Source of the DNA: Achromobacter pestifer
GTDB lineage: Bacteria > Pseudomonadota > Gammaproteobacteria > Burkholderiales > Burkholderiaceae_B
Direction: 5' to 3'
Length of the DNA: 64,000 bases
Assembly (NCBI RefSeq): GCF_013267355.1
Contig: NZ_CP053985.1
Location: forward strand, 1,178,001 to 1,242,000
This document shows positions 53,477 through 62,218 of this stretch, piece after piece. The notes beneath the pieces were generated by a model. It was not told the DNA's origin. It did no database searches and saw only the letters and a program-made list of their open reading frames with translations. Made by a program: the position numbers and the translations under genes. How positions within the stretch are numbered: position 1 is the stretch's first letter; every line of letters starts with the position of its first letter.

Positions 53477-53494
53477 GCCGGCCTGCTGGCCGGC
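53477..53494 (-). other. Hairpin between sulfatase and Bug genes
   Basis: GCCGGCC-TGCT-GGCCGGC just before the Bug gene's ribosome binding site. No T-run. It could shape translation of the Bug gene or simply be a GC-rich spacer. Confidence 0.35.
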
Positions 53495-53508
53495 GCCTCT
53501 GCGGGTTG

Positions 53509-55092
53509 TCAGGCGATGGCGGAAGGATGCGGACTGGTTTCGGCGTGGCGGATCATGTTGCGCGACAACTCCAGCAGCAAGTCGGCGCGCAGCGCGCTAG
53601 CGGCGGGGTCGTCCCACAGGTTGCGCAGCTCGTGGGGATCTTCATGCAGATCGTAGAGTTCGCCCCAAGCGGCATCGGCATAGACACTGAGCCGGTGGCG
53701 CGGCGTCTGCAAGGTGCGCATGCGGGTGCGGCCGGGAAAACCGAACATGGTGCGCTGGCCCTCTTCCTCGATCAGCACCGCGTCGCGCACGCGCTCGGCC
53801 CCGCCCGACATGAGGGGCAGCAGCGAGGCGCCCTGCATGCCGTTGTAGGCCGGCAGGCCGGCGCGCGCCAGCACGGTGGCGGCGATGTCGGCGGTGGAAC
53901 ACAGCGCCTGGCTGCGCGCAGCGGCGGGCGCTGCCTGCGGATCGCGCCAGATGAAGGGCGTGCGGATCAGGCTCTGGTAATGGATCGGCCCCTTGAGCAG
54001 CAGTTGGTGATCGCCGAAGTAGTCGCCGTGGTCGCTGGTGAAGATGACGACGGTGTTGTCGTCCAGCCCCATCTCGCGCAGCGCCTGCATCACGCGCCCG
54101 ATGGTGGCGTCGATGTGGCTGATGGAGCCGTAGTTCAGCGCGATGGCCTCGCGCGCCTCGCGCTCGGTGCAGGCAAAGATGGCGGGCGTGTGCTTGACGG
54201 CCTTGCCCTGGTCGCGCTGCTGGTGCATCCAGGCTACATGGGGCGGCGGCTGATGGCCCGGCTCGGCGCTGGCGTGGAACGACTCCGGCAGGGCCACGTC
54301 TTCGGGGCGGTACATGTCCCAGTACTTGCCGTGGGGCGTGAAAGGATGGTGCGGATCGGGGAACGAGCACTGGATGAAGAACGGCTTGCCGCTGGCCGCG
54401 TTGTCGCGCAACTGCGCGATGGTCTGGTCGCCAATGTAGGCGGTGGTGGAGCATTCTTCCGGCACGCGGGTGCGCCAGGCTTGATGGTGCTCTGTCAGTA
54501 CATAGCCCGGCGCCGGCAAGGCATGCTCGGGCCCCCACAGGTGTCGCGCCTCTGGATGTTCGCGGGCCAGCCAGCGCTCGTAATGGCCCCAGACCTGGTC
54601 GCCGTGATCCACCGCCAGCGCCACGCGCTCGAAGCCGTAGAACGGCGTATCCAGATCATGTCCAGGATCCGTGCGCCACAGCGGGCCCCATTCCTGGTCG
54701 TAGTTGCCGGGCTCGGCGGTCCAGGCCTCGCCCTGCGCGCCGTCGCCAGCCGGCGGCCAGACGGCTGGCTTGCCGGTCATGTTCTGCAAGTGCGATTTGC
54801 CGATCAATGCGGTGGCGTAGCCCGCGCCGCGCAAGCGGTCGACGAAGGTGGTGGCGCGCTGCGACAGCGGAATCCCGTTGTGGCGCACGCCGTGCACCGA
54901 GGGCATGCGGCCGGTCATCAAAGTGGCGCGGTTGGGCATGCAGATGGGCGACGCCACATAAAAGCGGTCCGCCGACCACCCCTGCCGCGCCAGCGCGTCC
55001 AGCTCCGGCGTGCGCAGCATGGCGTTGCCGTAGCTGCCTAGATGATCCGCGCGCTGCTGATCCGTGATGAATAGCAGGAAATTCGGCTGCAT
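53509..55092 (-). CDS. Sulfatase-family hydrolase
   Basis: 527 residues. Metal site pieces LFITDQQRADHLGSYG (D11) and FTSDHGDYFGDH; the residue modified to formylglycine is C51 in PIC-M-P-N-R. The sulfatase core is CxPxR, normally with S or T after P; here N. No signal peptide, so cytoplasmic: choline-sulfatase-like or phosphonate-monoester-hydrolase-like. GAGGAG precedes the ATG. Upstream of the Bug gene (49 bases) and facing a LysR gene across an inverted-repeat region. Substrate unknown. Confidence 0.87.
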   Translation of the reverse strand: MQPNFLLFITDQQRADHLGSYGNAMLRTPELDALARQGWSADRFYVASPICMPNRATLMTGRMPSVHGVRHNGIPLSQRATTFVDRLRGAGYATALIGKSHLQNMTGKPAVWPPAGDGAQGEAWTAEPGNYDQEWGPLWRTDPGHDLDTPFYGFERVALAVDHGDQVWGHYERWLAREHPEARHLWGPEHALPAPGYVLTEHHQAWRTRVPEECSTTAYIGDQTIAQLRDNAASGKPFFIQCSFPDPHHPFTPHGKYWDMYRPEDVALPESFHASAEPGHQPPPHVAWMHQQRDQGKAVKHTPAIFACTEREAREAIALNYGSISHIDATIGRVMQALREMGLDDNTVVIFTSDHGDYFGDHQLLLKGPIHYQSLIRTPFIWRDPQAAPAAARSQALCSTADIAATVLARAGLPAYNGMQGASLLPLMSGGAERVRDAVLIEEEGQRTMFGFPGRTRMRTLQTPRHRLSVYADAAWGELYDLHEDPHELRNLWDDPAASALRADLLLELSRNMIRHAETSPHPSAIA

Positions 55093-55155
55093 CGTGTCTC
55101 CTCGCCGCCGGCTTTGCGCCGGCCTGGCTCTGTTGTCAGGCCATTATGTGTAGAG

Positions 55156-55213
55156 GAGGCATAAATTGATAATGAATTAATATTACTGAGCCATAACCCT
55201 GTATTTATGCCTC
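55156..55213. promoter_or_regulatory. Eleven-base perfect inverted repeat between sulfatase and LysR genes
   Basis: GAGGCATAAAT (55156-55166) and ATTTATGCCTC (55203-55213) enclose a 36-base AT-rich spacer. It lies within the 133-base divergent promoter region. Probably the binding site of the LysR regulator. Confidence 0.55.
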
Positions 55214-55225
55214 GAGGACGCCCGC

Positions 55226-56131
55226 ATGGACTGGACCCACCGCATCCGCCTGCGCCACCTGGCCATCCTGGTGCGCCTGTGCGAAACCCGCAACCTGAGC
55301 CAGGTCGCGTCGGAACTCAACATCACGCAGCCGGCGCTGTCGAAGTGGCTGAAGGACCTGGAAGCGGACATCGGCCTGACGCTGTTTGACCGCCATGCGC
55401 GCGGCATCGAGCCCACGCTTTACGGACTGGAACTGCGCACGCATGCGCGCGAGATCCTGGGCAAGCTGGGCCGCGCCCAGGACACCATGGCGCAACTGGC
55501 CCGCGGCGCCACCGGCACGCTGGCGGTGGGCGTCACGCCCAATATCGCGCCGGTGCTGCTGCCGCCCAGCATCCGGCGCTTTCGCGAACACTATCCACGC
55601 GTGCTGCTGCGGCTGGCCGAGAACACGCTGGACTACCTGCTGCCGCTGATGCAGGAAGGCACGTTCGACGTGCTGGTGGGACGCCTGGAACAGCACTCGC
55701 TGCCGCGCAACCTGCACTACGAAGAGTTGTACGGAGAGCCTATCTGCCTGGCCGTGGGCACGGCCCATCCGCTGGCGAACAAGCGCAAGGTGACATGGCA
55801 GGACGTGCAGCAGTACCCCTGGATCGCGCCTGGCCCGTCAACACCGATGCGGATACGCATCGATTACGAACTGGCGCTGGCCGGCCAGCCCGCGCCCTGG
55901 CATCAGGTGGAATCGTCGTCGGTGCTGGTCAACCTGGCGCTGCTGGACGGCTCGGATCTGGTGCTGCCGATCTCGGAACGTCTGGCGCTGCATTTCGCGA
56001 AGCAGCACATGATCAAGGTATTGCCGCTGGCGATGCGCAGCCGCGGGATGACAGGCATGGTCTGGCGCGACGCCGCACTGGCTTCAGAGCATGCGGCGTA
56101 CTTCATGGAGTGCCTGCGGCTGGCACGATGA
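55226..56131 (+). CDS. LysR-family transcriptional regulator
   Basis: 301 residues. Winged helix: HLAILVRLCETRNLSQVASEL, then LNITQPALSKWLKDLEADIGL, DRHARGIEPTLYG; substrate domain from about 90 (GTLAVGVTPNIAPVLLPPSI). GAGGA seven bases before ATG 55226. Divergent from the sulfatase/Bug operon and likely its regulator, of the CbbR/GbpR-like type judged by W in the recognition helix (weak). Confidence 0.9.
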   Translation: MDWTHRIRLRHLAILVRLCETRNLSQVASELNITQPALSKWLKDLEADIGLTLFDRHARGIEPTLYGLELRTHAREILGKLGRAQDTMAQLARGATGTLAVGVTPNIAPVLLPPSIRRFREHYPRVLLRLAENTLDYLLPLMQEGTFDVLVGRLEQHSLPRNLHYEELYGEPICLAVGTAHPLANKRKVTWQDVQQYPWIAPGPSTPMRIRIDYELALAGQPAPWHQVESSSVLVNLALLDGSDLVLPISERLALHFAKQHMIKVLPLAMRSRGMTGMVWRDAALASEHAAYFMECLRLAR

Positions 56132-56226
56132 CGGCAATAAGAAATGGCAGATAATCCACGGCACTCCCTGCCGCCAGTCCAGAGGCCGGCGCGCAAATGC
56201 GCCAACCAGTCCTGAACGGAATATCC

Positions 56227-56670
56227 ATGACCCGATCCGAATACGAAACCGAACTGCTGCGCATCCTACGCGCCCACGGCGCCGCGGCCAGCGCTACGTT
56301 GACGGCCTTGATCGCCGCCTTGCCCCCCAAGGCGCGCGAGATCCATTTCGTAGTGTTCCCCGACCAGGACGGTGAAGGCACGTTCTCCGTGGTGGCCAGC
56401 CTGGAAGGCCCAGACCTGTTCGTGCTCAACAAGGCCATCGAAGGCCACCGCTACCTGTTCGACGTGCGCCACACGGAAGACGGCGTCAAGCCCGAGGTGC
56501 CGCTGTTCGCGTCCGATGAAGCCGGATTCAACGTGCAGGACGTCATCGTCGACACGGCGATACAGTGGGTGGCGGAACTATGGCAGGCCAGCGGCAGCTC
56601 GCCGCTGCCTGGATTGGTATACGGAGAAGAAGGCTACGGGACGCGCGAGCCGCTCGCATTGCCCGCATAG
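56227..56670 (+). CDS. Conserved hypothetical protein with PDQDGEGTF motif
   Basis: 147 residues from ATG 56227 (an ATG at 56197 would add ten). Middle part EIHFVVFPDQDGEGTFSVVASLEGPDLFVLNKAI is the sort of conserved pattern found in a family of small uncharacterised cytoplasmic proteins. No catalytic motif visible. It is followed by the convergent CopD-like gene. Function unknown. Confidence 0.65.
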   Translation: MTRSEYETELLRILRAHGAAASATLTALIAALPPKAREIHFVVFPDQDGEGTFSVVASLEGPDLFVLNKAIEGHRYLFDVRHTEDGVKPEVPLFASDEAGFNVQDVIVDTAIQWVAELWQASGSSPLPGLVYGEEGYGTREPLALPA

Positions 56671-56706
56671 CGCCGCGGCGAGCCTATGCCGCCACGGCCA
56701 ACGCCC

Positions 56707-57150
56707 TCACCAGGCCACATGGAACATTGCCTTGGCCAGCACCACGATCAGCACCATGTGGCAGAACACGCTGACATGCATGCGCCGGCTCAAGGCCCCG
56801 GTCAGGCGCTGGCGCCGCGCCAGCGTCAGGGCGGTGGCGACATGGACCAGCACGCTCAAGGCCAGCGCGATCTTCAATGACAACAGGATGCCGAAGGACG
56901 AGGCGAACGGATCGGCGAGCGCGCTGCGGTATTGCCAGGCCAGGCCCAGGCCGGCCAGGTACAGCACGACGACCGACCACGGCAGCACGGATCGCACGCG
57001 CGGCGCCAGCTGACTGCCCAGCGCGCGGCGCACGTCGGGCGGCAGGCGCTTGTGCACGGGCTCCAGGAACAGCACCTCGAAGGTGACCGTGCCGACGAAG
57101 AGGAAGGCGGCGAGCAGGTGCAGGATGAGCAGCAAGGGGTAGGTATTCAT
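56707..57150 (-). CDS. CopD-like four-helix membrane protein, copy B
   Basis: 147 residues. Same length and all histidines as copy A at 46959 (H11, LVHVA, MHVSVFCHMV, MFHVAW); about 115 residues identical by eye. Located 132 bases downstream of the third siderophore receptor gene, on the same strand. Weak ribosome binding site. Heme or copper binding in the membrane is a guess. Confidence 0.75.
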   Translation of the reverse strand: MNTYPLLLILHLLAAFLFVGTVTFEVLFLEPVHKRLPPDVRRALGSQLAPRVRSVLPWSVVVLYLAGLGLAWQYRSALADPFASSFGILLSLKIALALSVLVHVATALTLARRQRLTGALSRRMHVSVFCHMVLIVVLAKAMFHVAW

Positions 57151-57281
57151 GGCTGCGTACGGGAGTGACCATCAATCAGGATTGTCCCATCCGCAAGGAT
57201 GGCACGGACATGACAAACATCAAACCCGCGCCGCGCGCGTAAGCCGCCAGCCCCTCGCTCGCCGCCCTGCCTGCCCGGTCG

Positions 57282-59729
57282 TCAGAACTTGTAGCTGACC
57301 TTCATCCAGACGTTCCTGGGCGTGCCGTAGTTGTAGCCGTTGTAGCCCCCCAGGCCACTGTAGTAATACTTGTCGGTCAGGTTTTCCACATTGATCGAAG
57401 CCGACACATGCCTGTTGAAGTCATAGCGCGCCATCAGGCCGAACAAGGTGACGCCGCCCTGGCTGGCGCGCCCCAGGCCGCTGGCTTCGTCGTAGTAGAT
57501 GCTGCTCTGATAGCTGACGTTGCCGCCGATCGTGAGCTTGTTCCACTCGCCGGGCAGCCTGTAGCTGGCGGCGAGGCGGAACAGCCGCTGGGGCGTGCTC
57601 GGCAGCAGCAAGGCGCCTTCGGCGTCGCGCTTGGCGAAGTAGGTGTAGCCGCCCATCAGCTGCAGGCCGGGCGCCACTTCGCCGGCTACGGTTAACTCGA
57701 AACCCTTGCTGCGAGCGCCTTTGACCGCACGATAGGGAGTGCTTCCGTCCGGCAGCGGCGGGCTAGACGGGTCTTCGACCGCAACGTTTTCCTCCTGCGT
57801 CCGGAATACTGCGAAGCTTGTGTTCAGCTTGCCGTCCAGGTGTTCGCCCTTGAGGCCGAGCTCATAGTTCTGGCCGGTCTGCGGCGGCAGTACGACATTG
57901 CCGGCGTCGCGCGAGGTGGTGGGAATGAAGATCCGGGTGTAGCTGGCGTAGGCCGAATAGTCCTTGCTCAGGTCCACGACCACGCCGGCATAGGGCGTGA
58001 AGACGCCGTTTTCCTTGGCGGTGGGATTGTGGGTCCAGAGGTTGGCGGGACCGTTGTAGGACGAGGAGTTCTCTTCGTACCAGGTGGTCCGCGCGCCGAG
58101 TATCACCGACACCGGATCTGCCACCTTCAGGCGCGCCGAACCGTAGATGGCGGTTTCCTTCGCGTCCAGGAAGGTGTTGAAGAAGGTGTAGGGCATGGAT
58201 GGCCGCTGGACATCCCGCAACTCATAGAAATTCACCGGACGGCGATCCCAGCCGGCCGGGTTCGCCGAGTTCAGATTGAGTTCGCTGGTGTAGCGGTTGT
58301 AGCTCACCCCCAAGACGGCGCGGTGTTCCCTGCCGAATGCCTGAAACGGCCCTTCGGCGTAGACGTCGAAGGATTTGTTGGTCGAGTTTGCCGGGTTGTC
58401 GCGCAGCTCGATGGTGGAGGCGCCGGACGGATCTATGGGCCGGTACGCGAGCAGGTAGCCCCAAGCCGCCTTGCGTTCATTCTTCAGGCGGCTGGCGTCC
58501 ATCTTGATATGCCAGCCGCTGTCGAAGCGATGGTCCAGCGTGGCGAATATGCGGTCCGTGTACATGTCCCATTGGCTCCACGGCGTCACGGGATTGAAGG
58601 ACCTGGGCAGGTTCGTGCGCGTGCCGTCGCTGTAGAACAGCGGCGCCTGGCCGAAGTTGGCGCCGTCGATGGCGGTCTTCTGGTGCTCGTAGCCCAGGCT
58701 GACCGTGGTGCTCGGCAGGATGTCGGCCTCCAGAATGCCGTAGAAGACATCGTCGGACCGCTTCTTGTAATCGATGAAGCTGTCGCCCGCGGTGCGGGCG
58801 GCGACGACCCTGCCGCGCAGCGTGCCGGCGCTGTTCAGCGGGCCGCCCAGGTCGGCTTCGGCGTTGTAGCTGTTCCAGCGGCCAACGCCGGCGGTGACAT
58901 GCCCGGCGAACTCCGAGCCGGGACGCTTGCGCACCAGGTTCACCGATCCGCCGGGTTCGCCCACGCCGTTGAGCAGGCCTGCGGCGCCGCGCACGACTTC
59001 CACCCGGTCGTAGATGGCGGTGTTGATCATCCCTACTTCGGCGGACGGCGTTTTGAACGACAGCGTGGGAACGCCATCGAGCATGGTGTTCAGCGCAAAG
59101 CCGCGCGAGGTGAATTGCACGCGCTCATCCAGCCGGTCGACGGCGATGCCGGGCGTCTGGCGCATCACCTCGTCCAGCGTGTTGAGGTTCTGGTCGTCCA
59201 TCTGCTGCCGCGTGACGACGCTGATGGATTGCGGGGTTTCGCGCAGCGACAGCGGCATGCGAGTGGCGGCGCTGGTTGCCGGCACGGTATAGGAGCCCGT
59301 CCCTTCGGAGGGACCTTCGTCGCCAGCACCGGTGACGGTCACGGCGGGCAAGGCCGTGACCTCGCTCTGCGGCAATTTGCGCAGGGTGTAGCCGCCGTCG
59401 GCGCGCCTCGCCGGTTCCAGGCCGCTGCCGGCCAGCAACTGGCGCAGGCCGTCCTCGAAGCCATAGCTGCCGCGCAATCCGGGCGATTGCAGGTCGCGCG
59501 TCAGAGCGGGATCGAACGACAGCAGGACGCCGGCCTGGGCGGCGTAGGCCGATAGCGCCGCGCTCAGCGGTCCGGGTTCGATGGCCACGCTCACCTGCCC
59601 GGCCGGAGTCTGCGCGTTAGCGGGCGTCGTCACCCCGGCCAGCGGCAGCGCGAAGGCGCCAGCCGCGAGCAAGGCAGGAAGGGAGACGCTTGCGCGCAGC
59701 AGGGGGAACTGAGGGGGCATGACATGCAC
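57282..59729 (-). CDS. TonB-dependent siderophore receptor with STN domain (system 3)
   Basis: 815 residues. Signal peptide to about residue 38, STN domain about 46-100 (VAIEPGPLSAALSAYAAQAG), plug about 140-265 with VVRGAAGLLNGVGEPGGSVN, barrel ending SYKF. A ferric-siderophore (FpvA-like) receptor; ligand not readable. Located directly downstream of its sigma/anti-sigma genes on the same strand, 57 bases after the anti-sigma stop. GGAG before the ATG. Antisense frame of 571 codons is a GC shadow. Confidence 0.9.
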   Translation of the reverse strand: MHVMPPQFPLLRASVSLPALLAAGAFALPLAGVTTPANAQTPAGQVSVAIEPGPLSAALSAYAAQAGVLLSFDPALTRDLQSPGLRGSYGFEDGLRQLLAGSGLEPARRADGGYTLRKLPQSEVTALPAVTVTGAGDEGPSEGTGSYTVPATSAATRMPLSLRETPQSISVVTRQQMDDQNLNTLDEVMRQTPGIAVDRLDERVQFTSRGFALNTMLDGVPTLSFKTPSAEVGMINTAIYDRVEVVRGAAGLLNGVGEPGGSVNLVRKRPGSEFAGHVTAGVGRWNSYNAEADLGGPLNSAGTLRGRVVAARTAGDSFIDYKKRSDDVFYGILEADILPSTTVSLGYEHQKTAIDGANFGQAPLFYSDGTRTNLPRSFNPVTPWSQWDMYTDRIFATLDHRFDSGWHIKMDASRLKNERKAAWGYLLAYRPIDPSGASTIELRDNPANSTNKSFDVYAEGPFQAFGREHRAVLGVSYNRYTSELNLNSANPAGWDRRPVNFYELRDVQRPSMPYTFFNTFLDAKETAIYGSARLKVADPVSVILGARTTWYEENSSSYNGPANLWTHNPTAKENGVFTPYAGVVVDLSKDYSAYASYTRIFIPTTSRDAGNVVLPPQTGQNYELGLKGEHLDGKLNTSFAVFRTQEENVAVEDPSSPPLPDGSTPYRAVKGARSKGFELTVAGEVAPGLQLMGGYTYFAKRDAEGALLLPSTPQRLFRLAASYRLPGEWNKLTIGGNVSYQSSIYYDEASGLGRASQGGVTLFGLMARYDFNRHVSASINVENLTDKYYYSGLGGYNGYNYGTPRNVWMKVSYKF

Positions 59730-59786
59730 TCCAGATATTGGTCTTACCCTCGTAGCCAGATAAGACGCAGAAAGTGCTAGTCGCCG

Positions 59787-60770
59787 TTACAAAATAGTCT
59801 CGCCGCGCGGCACCAGCGACACCCAGTAGCGGGTGCGATGGCGCAGGCCGAGTTGCAGGGTGTCCGCTACCGTGGCCAGCACCCGGTCGGGCTCGGCCAG
59901 CGGGAAGGCGCCGGAAATAGGCAGGTGCGCCACTTCGGGCGCGCAATCGATCCAGCCCTTGCGGTAGCGCTGGAGTTCACGCAGGAATTCGCTCAAGGGC
60001 ATGCTGTCGACCTGCAGCATGCCGCGCTGCCAGGCGGAGGGATCGCCAGTCAGCCCTTCGGCAGCGTCGATATGCCCGCTGGTGAAGCGCAAGCCCATGC
60101 CTGCCGGCACGATGCGCGCCGCATCCGCGGGCGCGCCCGGCAGCGCCACGCGCACGGCGCCTTCCAGCACCTGTACCGCCGATACGCCATCGTCGCGCCT
60201 GACCACGAAGCGCGTGCCCAGCGCGGTGATGCTGCCTTCGCGGGTACGCACGATGAAGGGCCGCGCAAGCTGTTGCGGGTCCGGCGCGGTTTCGATCAGG
60301 ATTTCGCCGCCATGCAGCGCAATCAGCCGTTGCTGGGCGTCGAACAGGACGTCCATGGCCGTGGCGGCGTTGAGCACGACGCGGCTATGGTCCGCCAGCA
60401 TCACCTCGCGCCGCGCGCCAACTGGCGTGCGGTACTGGGCAACCCAGCCACGCCAGGCTTCGTCGACCTGCGCGTAGCCGATGGCGCCCCCGGCGCCGAT
60501 CAGCACCAGCAACTTGCCCAGCGCGGCGCGGCGGGCGGGCGAGCGCGGCCGGCCCAGCGCGGGCAGCATGCCCTTGGGCACCGCCTCGAAACGGCGCGTC
60601 AGGGCTTCGGTGCGCTGCCAGGCGCGTTCGTGTTCGGGATCGGCCTGACGCCAGGCCTGCCATGCCTCCCGGTCCGCCTGGCTGACGACGCCCGAGGTCA
60701 AGCGCAGAAACCAGTCCACTGCCCCGTCCAGCGCACGCGGGTCGATGCGCCCTGCGTCGCTGGCGCTCAC
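59787..60770 (-). CDS. FecR-like anti-sigma factor (system 3)
   Basis: 327 residues from GTG 60770, which overlaps the sigma stop as GTGA; a GTG at 60788 would add six. Sigma-binding N-terminus (QADREAWQAWRQADPEHERAW), a membrane segment near residues 83-101, FecR core (SRVVLNAATAMDVLFDAQQ), and STN-like tail (HLPISGAFPLAEPDRVLATV). Same strand and order as the sigma gene before it and the receptor gene after it. Confidence 0.9.
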   Translation of the reverse strand: MSASDAGRIDPRALDGAVDWFLRLTSGVVSQADREAWQAWRQADPEHERAWQRTEALTRRFEAVPKGMLPALGRPRSPARRAALGKLLVLIGAGGAIGYAQVDEAWRGWVAQYRTPVGARREVMLADHSRVVLNAATAMDVLFDAQQRLIALHGGEILIETAPDPQQLARPFIVRTREGSITALGTRFVVRRDDGVSAVQVLEGAVRVALPGAPADAARIVPAGMGLRFTSGHIDAAEGLTGDPSAWQRGMLQVDSMPLSEFLRELQRYRKGWIDCAPEVAHLPISGAFPLAEPDRVLATVADTLQLGLRHRTRYWVSLVPRGETIL

Positions 60771-61273
60771 GGCGCGAACTCCAGGCACTGGCGCAAGGCG
60801 CGCGCAATGTACAGCCGTACCGAGCCGACCGACACGCCCAGCACTTTGGCGATATCCGCGTGCGTCAGGCCTTCAAGCTGGCAAAGCAGGAAGGCGCGCC
60901 GCACCGGAACGGGCAAGCCGTCCAGCATGGCGTCGATTTCGCACAGCGCTTCCAGCGCCAGGGCGCGCTCCTCGGGCGATGGCGACTGCGCCTGGGGCAA
61001 CTGCGCCAACGTTTCCAGATAGGCGCGTTCGAGATCCCTGCGCCGCAGGTGGTTGACCATGAGGCCGTGCGCGATGGTCGCCAGATAGGAACGCGGCTCG
61101 CGGATGTCGCCCGGTTCGCGGCGGGCCAGCACGCGCAGGTAGGTGTCGTGCACCAGGTCGGCGGCGTCGAAGGCGCATCCCAGCTTTTTACGCAGCCAGC
61201 CCTGCAGCCAGCCTTGGTGTTCCTGGTACAGCGTGTGCAGGGGATGCCGCGGAGAGGGGTCGGAGGCGGCCAT
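60767..61273 (-). CDS. ECF sigma factor, FecI-like (system 3)
   Basis: 168 residues. Region 2 AADLVHDTYLRVLA, ATIAHGLMVNHLRRR; region 4 HADIAKVLGVSVGSVRLYIARAL. It starts a sigma/anti-sigma/receptor string. A Fur-like box lies 16 bases before its ATG. Same LCEIDAMLDGLP linker style as the others in the window. Confidence 0.9.
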   Translation of the reverse strand: MAASDPSPRHPLHTLYQEHQGWLQGWLRKKLGCAFDAADLVHDTYLRVLARREPGDIREPRSYLATIAHGLMVNHLRRRDLERAYLETLAQLPQAQSPSPEERALALEALCEIDAMLDGLPVPVRRAFLLCQLEGLTHADIAKVLGVSVGSVRLYIARALRQCLEFAP

Positions 61274-61289
61274 GAAGACGCACGGTCAT

Positions 61290-61311
61290 AAATGAGAATA
61301 ACTATAATTTA
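61290..61311. promoter_or_regulatory. Candidate Fur box upstream of the third sigma gene
   Basis: AATGAGAATAACTATAATT (within 61290-61311) fits the Fur consensus at many positions, with GAGAAT and ATAATT halves. It lies just before the sigma ATG, as usual for fecI-type genes. Confidence 0.6.
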
Positions 61312-61340
61312 CAATATTGTGCCTGCGCCGGGTGAAATGA

Positions 61341-61376
61341 CTGCGCCCGGCCGCTGAATCCAGGGGCCGGGCGCAG
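61341..61376. terminator. Twelve-base inverted repeat after the META gene
   Basis: CTGCGCCCGGCC and GGCCGGGCGCAG are perfect arms around a 12-base loop. Located 30 bases after the stop of the META lipoprotein gene (minus strand), and about 70 bases before the sigma gene start. The run after it is only TCATTT, so a weak terminator. Confidence 0.55.
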
Positions 61377-61405
61377 GATAACGATCCAGGTGGAATGCTG
61401 GCGTC

Positions 61406-62218
61406 TTACTTCTTCGACGCGTCCTGCTCCACCACCATGTCCAGCACATACACCTTCGAGGGCGCATCGGCGGGCGGGTTCTTCCAGTCGTAGCGCTTCA
61501 CCCGCAGCACGGTGCGCACGCCGTCCTGATGCTCATAACCCTCGATGGACTGATACAGCGGATGCCACTTGTCCTGCGTCGGCTGTTGCACGCCGGCCTC
61601 GTTGTAGCGGCGTTCGCGCACCATCAGGCACTGGTAGTTGCGGATCAGCGGATGGCTGCATTCGGTCTTCTTCGCGGCGACTTCCAGGAACATGATTTCG
61701 CCGGCGCTGCCGTAGAGGGTTTCAGGCGTGGGTTCGCCGACGAACTTCAAGACGCTGCCATCCTGCGCGACCAGTTCCAGCCCGGGTTCAGCCGCTTCGC
61801 CACTGAGCGTGGCGCGCAGGTCGCCCTTCATGCGCTGGCCGATCTCGGCGTCCAGGCGCATCAGGCTCTGGTCGCAGGCCTTCATGGTGGACGCGAGATT
61901 CGCTATATGCAGCACGCCGTTCTTGTAGGTGTAGCCGCCGAACTGCGCATTGCAGCCGCCGCGGATGTTCAAGGCGTCCTGCGTGAACGACAGGCGCAGT
62001 TGGTGCTCGACGCCGGCCTGAAGCGCGGCGATGGGCTTGCCTGCCGCGTCGGTGGCGGAGGCCAGGCGCCAGTAATAGGCAGGCAGGCTCACGGCGGGAT
62101 TGGCGGGCGAGGTGGCGGTAGTGGGCATGGAGGACGATCCTTCGCGGGGAGAGGAAGTCGGAGCGCAAGCTTGCAGCAGCGCGGCGCATACGGACGCAAG
62201 GAGGATGGTTTTCTTCAT
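61406..62218 (-). CDS. META/DUF4377 lipoprotein
   Basis: 270 residues. Lipobox LLQA-C18. First domain META/HslJ-like: YYWRLASATDAAGKPIAAL, then IRGGCNAQFGGYTYKNG, and MKACDQSLMRLDAEIGQRM. Second domain DUF4377: MFLEVAAKKTECSHPLIRNY and RYNEAGVQQPTQDKWHPLYQ. Both are exported stress-type domains of unknown chemistry. AAGGAACG precedes the ATG. Confidence 0.85.
   Translation of the reverse strand: MKKTILLASVCAALLQACAPTSSPREGSSSMPTTATSPANPAVSLPAYYWRLASATDAAGKPIAALQAGVEHQLRLSFTQDALNIRGGCNAQFGGYTYKNGVLHIANLASTMKACDQSLMRLDAEIGQRMKGDLRATLSGEAAEPGLELVAQDGSVLKFVGEPTPETLYGSAGEIMFLEVAAKKTECSHPLIRNYQCLMVRERRYNEAGVQQPTQDKWHPLYQSIEGYEHQDGVRTVLRVKRYDWKNPPADAPSKVYVLDMVVEQDASKK

Noticed and set aside
53401..55041. 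546-codon plus-strand frame opposite the sulfatase
   Set aside because: No signature motifs and no start signals; the sulfatase motifs are on the minus strand.
57840..59555. 571-codon plus-strand frame opposite the third receptor
   Set aside because: Same reason: shadow of a GC-rich receptor gene.
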